Below are positions 58,201 to 64,000 of a stretch of 64,000 bases of DNA, piece after piece. The notes beneath the pieces are model-generated. The model ran no database searches. It was not told the origin of the DNA and saw only the letters and a list, made by a program, of their open reading frames with translations. This DNA is from Anthostomella pinea. Lineage: Eukaryota > Ascomycota > Sordariomycetes > Xylariales > Xylariaceae. Position 1 is the first letter of the stretch. The number at the start of each line of letters is the position of its first letter. The translations under genes were made by a program, and so were the position numbers. The stretch lies in contig CAUWAG010000004.1 of assembly GCA_963556695.1 (NCBI GenBank), forward strand, positions 1,116,001 through 1,180,000. Direction: 5' to 3'.

Positions 58201-59724
58201 ATGCCCAAACATCAAGCATGTAAGCGATGCGGTGATGTGTTGAAACCAGCAGGGCCGAGTACAGCTTGGACCGATATCGACTACCTACCGGCAAGCCAAT
58301 GTCCAAAATGCAGTCTTGACGACGTCTACATTGAGTGGGAGCAAAAGTGGCACCAAGAGGGCGATAAAGAGAGGGTATCTCGATTGACAGATTTAGCAGT
58401 CGCTGACCTTGCCGGCCCCTGGATTGATCAGCTTTCGAAAGAACCAGACACACAGACGGCAGAACAGTTGCGAAGGCATCGCATATATCAGGACAGCATC
58501 GACAATTACCAACATCACATGAGTGAAACACAGAAAGACCACCTGCTTTCGAATTACAACATGAAGCGTAATGGTGAAAGGGTCAAGAATGGCACGTACA
58601 CTCAATTTCGAATAGCTGCCGAAAATCGGATTTCGCGCCATCAAAGCCTGATAGAGGACGAAGAAGACTCGAACAGGATCGAAGCACTTGGCCGTCGGGA
58701 AACAAAACAGCTGTACCGATATCAAAACCCCATGAAGAAGAGCTCCGAATGGCATCGTACAGAAGATGCACGAAGGCGGCGGGAGGTAGAAGAACACGAT
58801 AAGAATATTCCCAGTGGCGAGGTGCCCAAACTACGTTTCTTGGGCACCGCAGAGGATAACGCGAAAAATCCATTCCCGGGCCTCGGAGACATGCCCATCC
58901 CATCACGCGGATGGAAGAAGGCTCCGCCGAGGACAGAACCTTGGCCTCCCACTGCTCCACCAACAGCAGATCTATCAAACATCTATCCCAGCACGGACAG
59001 GCCGGAGAATTATGACTACAAATCCGAACCCAGACTGATTGTCCAGGCACGGGGACGCCCCCCAACTGGTCGCATCATGACCAAGACGAGTACTCATGGT
59101 GGGAGTGTACACCACAGAACCAGCCGTGGAAGCCGCGCGGCTCGTGCTCCCGACGTAGAGTGGCTTGGGACCAACCCCAGGGTTATTGGCGCCAGCCCAG
59201 CTCCGGCGCCAGCAGGTTTTCCGTCCGCCAGTTCAGCTCGAGATATAGAGTGGCTCGGGACCTATGCCAGGCCCAATATCACAAGAACCTCTTCTGGTAC
59301 CAGCCCAGCTCCGGCGCCAGGAGGTAGCGGCAGCGGCGGAAACAGTCCAGGAGATTATGGTCTTGGTTTAGTAGCGGCATTCAATAGGGGTAATCTGGAT
59401 GTTGTTGGTGGAGGAGGTGGAGGAGGGGCCAATATCACGAGAACCACTTTTGGTGCCGGCGGCGGAGGAGGCGGAGGAGCGTCATATGGCGCTATGAGTC
59501 CCTATACAGCGAATGACTATACCAGTGGGCTTGCCGGTGGGTACGGAGGAGTCGCAGGGGGGTCATATGGCGCGATGACTCCCTACACTGGGGGAGGAGG
59601 CGGGGGAGGTGGTTACTCGGGCGGAGGGGGTGGTTACTCGGGCGGAGGAGATGATTACTCGGGCGGAGGAGGCGATGATTCGGGAACTCCCAACATCACG
59701 CGAACAACCTTCGGGGGGATGTAG
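58201..59724 (+). CDS. Gly-rich protein with repeated NITRTTFG motif and Cys-pair N-terminus
   Basis: This is an intronless frame of 507 aa starting in a good context (ACCATGCCC). The N-terminus has two CxxC pairs about 25 residues apart (CKRCGD and CPKC), which could bind a metal ion. Residues 50-300 are charged and helical with few hydrophobic stretches. The C-terminal third is Gly/Pro/Ser-rich and repetitive. It holds DVEWLGTNPR and DIEWLGTYAR, three copies of NITRT(T/S)(F/S)G with the last two residues before the end, and two copies of SYGAM(S/T)PYT, plus runs of eight or nine Gly. There is no signal peptide. The composition suggests a phase-separating or RNA-associated protein, but no function is assigned. 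Confidence 0.75.
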   Translation: MPKHQACKRCGDVLKPAGPSTAWTDIDYLPASQCPKCSLDDVYIEWEQKWHQEGDKERVSRLTDLAVADLAGPWIDQLSKEPDTQTAEQLRRHRIYQDSIDNYQHHMSETQKDHLLSNYNMKRNGERVKNGTYTQFRIAAENRISRHQSLIEDEEDSNRIEALGRRETKQLYRYQNPMKKSSEWHRTEDARRRREVEEHDKNIPSGEVPKLRFLGTAEDNAKNPFPGLGDMPIPSRGWKKAPPRTEPWPPTAPPTADLSNIYPSTDRPENYDYKSEPRLIVQARGRPPTGRIMTKTSTHGGSVHHRTSRGSRAARAPDVEWLGTNPRVIGASPAPAPAGFPSASSARDIEWLGTYARPNITRTSSGTSPAPAPGGSGSGGNSPGDYGLGLVAAFNRGNLDVVGGGGGGGANITRTTFGAGGGGGGGASYGAMSPYTANDYTSGLAGGYGGVAGGSYGAMTPYTGGGGGGGGYSGGGGGYSGGGDDYSGGGGDDSGTPNITRTTFGGM

Positions 59725-60504
59725 TCTGATTTTTGTCACCGTGGGTGACTGAGGGCCATGCAAATTCCGTCGTAGGGTTTTGTGCTATGTGTACGTAAGT
59801 CTCGAGATATCTAGCTAGCCGCGTTCAGCGAACACAAATGTGTTTGATATCATCACCATGTTGAGGCAGTAGTTCAAATAACAACCACGAGAATAAGGCT
59901 GCTTCTGTCGTCATCTTCTCTATTTACATACTTCCGCGAACACTGTGCCCCTTTGATGTGATTGCTTTGGAGATTGGAACCAACTGAAGTTGCTACCAAA
60001 CTTGACGCCCCCCTGAGTGAAACCAGGTGAGCAATCTAGACGAGATCATCATAAAGATACAAAACGAGATATCTAAGGGAATTTTCTGGTCCCCCAACTA
60101 ACCAACCTGGACTGGGCTAGACGAATGAGATATAGATGAGGAAGATATATCACAATCAGTCCCATCAAGCTGTTTCCCCAGCTACATCGTCTGCCACAAC
60201 CGCCAAAATTGTCCTCTTAGCTATGTGATTCCCATGGTGACCAGGAAATCCATCTTCCTCGAGCGGCAACGCACCATTGCCCTTAGCAACCAGCATGCAA
60301 TGCTTTATTTCGCTGCCACCCAAGTCTCCTTTGTCCCTCTCTTCCCACAGCGCATGCACGACGCTCATCCATTGTCCGAGCTGTTCATATTTACTTTCAC
60401 ACCCCATTCCACCTCACATAGACTCAACGCGCCCCAGTGATCGCAGCTCGACGACAGCCTGCAACCTGGATTCACAAGCGACAAAACAGTTGCAATACGA
60501 CATC
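59725..60504. other. Intergenic, no gene recognised
   Basis: This lies between the Gly-rich gene and the first tandem paralog. It holds the promoter side of the latter. No RNA gene or repeat was seen. Confidence 0.4.
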
Positions 60505-62030
60505 ATGGCCAAGCCGGAGGTCTCTGAAATCCTCATACACGTCAGTGCTCCATCTGGGGCCTTGGACGACACAAAATACCGTGCTCTGGCCCAATCCTAT
60601 ATAGAATTTGGGCCACCCAACACGAGCCTCCCGTCTCGACCACATGGCGTAGGTGGCCAGCCGAGAAGGAGTCGAATGAAAGTCATGGAGGGCCAACGAT
60701 CACAGTAGCTCTGCTGTTCCGTCGACCGGGCATTTCGAGTTCGACAACCTATCCATGGCTTCATTCAACGGCGTCATGCATAATCTGGACTCTCCGCACA
60801 TCACCAGGCGACCACTTGCAATACAGCAGGGAGGTCACGAGGAAAATGAAGACGAAAACCTGAGAAGCACGCAGTCTAGTGAGATACCGGACTCGATGCC
60901 TCGCAATACGGTAGCCATTGCAGAGTTCTCGTCTCCGACACGCTTGTTGGAACACTACCTTGGCCAGTTTGAGAGCCCGTCCGAGTTCCACATTGCTGCC
61001 TCAGATGAGCCGATTGAAGCTGGATCTCAAAGCCTAGCTTCCACGAACCTGAGAAGAGGAAGCCCCTCAGGCAGCATCTCACACCTCAACACCAGTGTGT
61101 CATGTCCGGAGAACATCGTGCCTTGCACACCTCCCCCTTGTAAAAGGCGAAAGGCGAGACATGAAAGAAGCGACCAAATCGATCGGTGTAGAAATAAGGG
61201 ACCTGAACTGTCGAGTTTCCTGAGCATCATTGAGGAAACACCCGAGATTATCACCGAGACAATAATCCCGCAATGTTCAAACAGTAACCTGAGCACGGTC
61301 GAGGAGACACTAGCGATTATCAACGAGACCCTAATCGCGGAATCCTCAGTCGGTAACGAGAGCACCGTCGTGGAAACACCAGCGACTATCAGCGACTCAA
61401 TAATCCCAGAGTCCTCATACAGCCCCCTTCATGCACACCCAGTTGGACAGGACAATGAAGATAAGCGACAAGGTCACCAACAATCGGACATTGCACCGAA
61501 GACACACATCCCAGACCTCTCAAGCTACGACAGGGTCGTCGTCGTCGACTTCCTCCCGCAACACGTCTACACATACGAGAGCCTCAGGGTCTTTGCACCG
61601 ACCCACCAGTCAGTAGCACGGAAAACACCTCATCAGATCCCGAAACAACCATCATCACGCCTATGCTCGAGAAGCTAGCAAAAGACCTTGACATCGCGCG
61701 GCGGTTCCGACTCAAGAGCCAACAGCGGGACCTCTGCGCCTTCGAGCGTGGATACTGGCTGCTAGACTGCTCGTCATGGACCCCAAGCCGGAACGGGACG
61801 CGTGGGAATTTCTCGCCAATTACATCGTTACGGGTTGCGCGGGCTGGGGTATTTGGTGTTGCAGGGACGAGGATTTCCGGTCTCTTTGTCTGTATTCTTG
61901 GGGTCGTACTGCTCCGCATATGTACCCCTTGCTGTACTTGGCCAGCAAGAGGAGGATCTTATTCACGGGAAGTACGTGGGTGGATGCGGAAGGTGAGGTT
62001 GTCACTACGATGGGTATCAGGGGACATTGA
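60505..62030 (+). pseudogene. Paralog A of an unrecognised nuclear-type protein family, frame-broken
   Basis: From ATG 60505 the first piece reads EILIHVSAPSGALDD then KYRALAQSYIEF, the N-terminus shared with paralog B. A second piece, in another frame from about 60700, carries NLDSP and EFSSPTRLLEHYLGQFESP, again as in B, then an acidic region with three near-repeats of the type EETPEIITETIIP. Protein-like sequence then moves to two more frames: near 61590 (TSSDPETTIITPMLEKLAKD) and near 61770 (ERDAWEFLANYIVTG to the stop at 62030). The last two switches each fit loss of one base in a short C or G run. The first could be a short intron (GTAGGT..AAAG, 34 nt) or an indel. It is a decaying copy, or there are several sequence errors. 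Confidence 0.6.
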
Positions 62031-63108
62031 ATAGGGGTTTGGGTTGGGATGGCTGGTGTTTGTGTTACAAGGCCTTTCGAGAGATAATGGCAGAGGGTGA
62101 CTACATCGGACACCGAGAGGCAACTTAGGAGGATACCAATTGTATTATAAATATTACGCACTCTTCCTTTGTTATTTTTACAAGTGCGCAATGAGCTTCA
62201 GACACCCGATGCATGTGTGGACGAGTTGTAAGGAAGTGTTGAGCATGTGATTCCTCCCCTATATCAGACCACCTAGTTCGGCGATGTGCCCTCCCTCCGG
62301 ACAGAGGTAACGAGATCGATAACCAGAAAAGAACACCATCTTCCCAGGTCTGCATCTTCCTCGCTGGTATTGCGTCAACGGAAACGATTGAGTCGGCTTG
62401 TTAGTATGCTTTGCTCTGCTCACAAACCGCTGAAGGGAGAGGGTGGTGCGAGGCGTTTGATAGACGGGCATATAGAAGAGGATATAGCAAAAGGCAGTGG
62501 TATTTTCTTGATTCCTTTCGGTTCTCATAACAATGCGTGGAACCCAATCCTGGAACTATCTACGATGGCCCGTCGTAAATACAACAATTTAAAATTCTTT
62601 GGAACGGGATGGCCGTTAGCGTCAAATCTTGTTCTCAGGATATGAGCAATGCTGTGTCTTGAAACCCTCAAGACATTGGTACAGTGATGCCCTGAAGTCA
62701 GTAATAGGAGCTCGCGCTCTGTCAACCATTTCCATCAGGCCAAGTCGCCAATACCGGGTTTCCTTGGTGTTCTTCATGCATCCTGTATGAGGACACTTTT
62801 CTTGGAGGAGCCTATACTTTTCCATGGAATCCATTTTGACAAGCATCGCCAGCAACCCTCGTCACAATCCTCATGGCAACCTTCAATTAGTCCCATGACA
62901 ACCATCATGACAACCATCTTGATAACTACCGTGGGCTCGCGTTACTTGGGTAGAAGATTTGCATCCCACCCCTACCCACGGACCACTAACTCGTCAACCA
63001 CATCTTCATCTATATATGTACCTCTTGTGTTCATCGATACTTCGGGCCTCAGGAACGATACCAACCTTTCAGTTACGCACCACCGGCTATCACAGGAGAC
63101 CAACTACA
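62031..63108. other. Intergenic between tandem paralogs
   Basis: 1.1 kb without a supported gene. The stretch CATGACAACCATCATGACAACCATC near 62894-62920 is a short direct repeat close to the paralog B leader. Confidence 0.4.
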
Positions 63109-64000
63109 ATGGCAAATCCACCCATAGATACCGACATCCTCGTACACATCAGTGCTTCATGCAAGGCTGTTGACGACATGAGATACCGAGCTCTAGCAGA
63201 GTCCTACGTCGATGTTGAACCTTCAACTAAGCACGCCATAAATGGTTCGTTCCACTTATATGGCCCGGCACAAATCAGTATCAACACAGACGGCCCCATG
63301 ATGCAGCCATCCAGCTTCGATCAGCCCGATAGTCATAGTCTGCTATCTGACCCGCCCTTCGAGCGATTCGGAACCCGACCCTTGCGCCCTGTAAGTCGTT
63401 CGACCAAACCGTGACTGGTCCTATACTGAACAGCACCTAGGAACAGGAACAGGCCGAGCCTGAGACTCCGGCGTCGCGCAAGGTACGTAGGATCGTCCTA
63501 GACAGGTCCCAGTACACACTAACAACTGCCAGCGACGTCGTGACGACGCCGATGACGAGGATGAGCGTGACGATGCACCTTCCCCCAGCAGTATGTTCTT
63601 CAACTATACGGAAACTGAACCTGGGCTAATGTCGTAACAGAGAGCAAGGAGGAGCGCAGAGCTGAAAAGCGTGGATTTTCTGGCAGTTTTTCTACAGCTT
63701 CGTTCAAGGACGTAGCGGACAACCTCAACTCGCCTGAATTGCGCGTCAGGCAGCAATCCGCGCAGTATCATGAAAGGGAGCAGGAAGAAGAAGAGTCTTT
63801 TGAGGTGCCAGACTCGGACCCCTGGAATCACGCTGCGATCCCCGAACTTTCGTCACCCACACGTCTGCTGGAGAATTATCTTCATCAGTACTCGAGCTCG
63901 CCAGAATTGAATGATGGGTTTGCCAAAGAGAATGCACTGTTTTTCATCCTCGAGCTTTGGACCCAAGAGAACAGCACCACGCGTCCTCAGGCGGCAGCCA
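63109..64000 (+). CDS. Paralog B of the same family, intact so far, cut by the window end
   Basis: Exons 63109-63390, 63441-63482, 63533-63590 and 63641 onward have GT..AG junctions and matching phases, with the last exon open at the window end. The start reads ILVHISASCKAVDD then MRYRALAESYVDVEP, parallel to paralog A. Next come a Ser/Pro-rich stretch and a basic, acidic mix (PASRKRRRDDADDEDERDD) that could be a nuclear-localisation signal. SFKDVADNLNSPELRVRQ and ELSSPTRLLENYLHQYSSSPE match positions in A. The conserved C-terminal domain seen in A (ERDAWEFLANYIV) would lie beyond 64000. No catalytic motif is evident. Function unknown. Confidence 0.7.

Noticed and set aside
1..64000. tRNA and rRNA genes
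   Set aside because: I looked for the conserved T-loop and D-loop boxes by eye and saw no convincing tRNA, and no rRNA segment. A covariance-model scan would be needed to be certain.

Overview
The window is nuclear DNA of a filamentous ascomycete (Pezizomycotina). Three things support this. Genes carry many short GT..AG introns of about 50-80 nt. The gene content is fungal: a SepH/Cdc7 septation kinase, a GH72 cell-wall glucanosyltransferase, a P450, a drug-type MFS transporter, a rhodopsin-like membrane protein and a HeLo-like protein. Gene-rich DNA of balanced composition alternates with extremely A+T-rich repeat blocks of the kind left by repeat-induced point mutation (RIP). The class cannot be fixed from the sequence alone.

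Layout. Positions 1-13.4 kb are gene DNA: a conserved hypothetical gene, the 12-exon sepH-like kinase, a frame-disrupted hypothetical gene and an acidic hypothetical gene. From 13.9 to 35.0 kb lies a repeat island. It holds a pogo-type element, a 5.6-kb Tad1/I-like LINE inserted inside a secreted SnoaL-like gene (15-bp target duplication), a 36-bp tandem-repeat ORF, a nuclear copy of mitochondrial nad4-atp8-atp6, two AT-rich blocks with a second pogo element between them, and a third pogo element almost touching a Tc1-type element. From 35.5 to 44.4 kb are a P450 and an MFS transporter, transcribed divergently with a 199-bp MITE between them, then a 3' LINE fragment and a rhodopsin-like membrane protein. 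From 45.4 to 54.8 kb are a frame-disrupted F-box-like gene, a HeLo-like-domain protein, a single-pass Cys-rich membrane protein, a solo LTR and the GH72 enzyme. From 58.2 to 64 kb are a Gly-rich repeat protein and two tandem paralogs of an unrecognised nuclear-type family. The first paralog is decaying and the second runs off the window.

The kinase and the GH72 enzyme are housekeeping genes for septation and wall assembly. The P450, MFS and rhodopsin-like genes look accessory, but no biosynthetic backbone enzyme is present. All transposons seen are decayed by stops, frameshifts or loss of catalytic Asp, several in the C-to-T/G-to-A direction expected of RIP. The most unusual items are the SnoaL gene split by a LINE with both halves still readable, the colinear NUMT, the HeLo-like protein with a possible C-terminal amyloid-type motif, and the tandem paralog pair.
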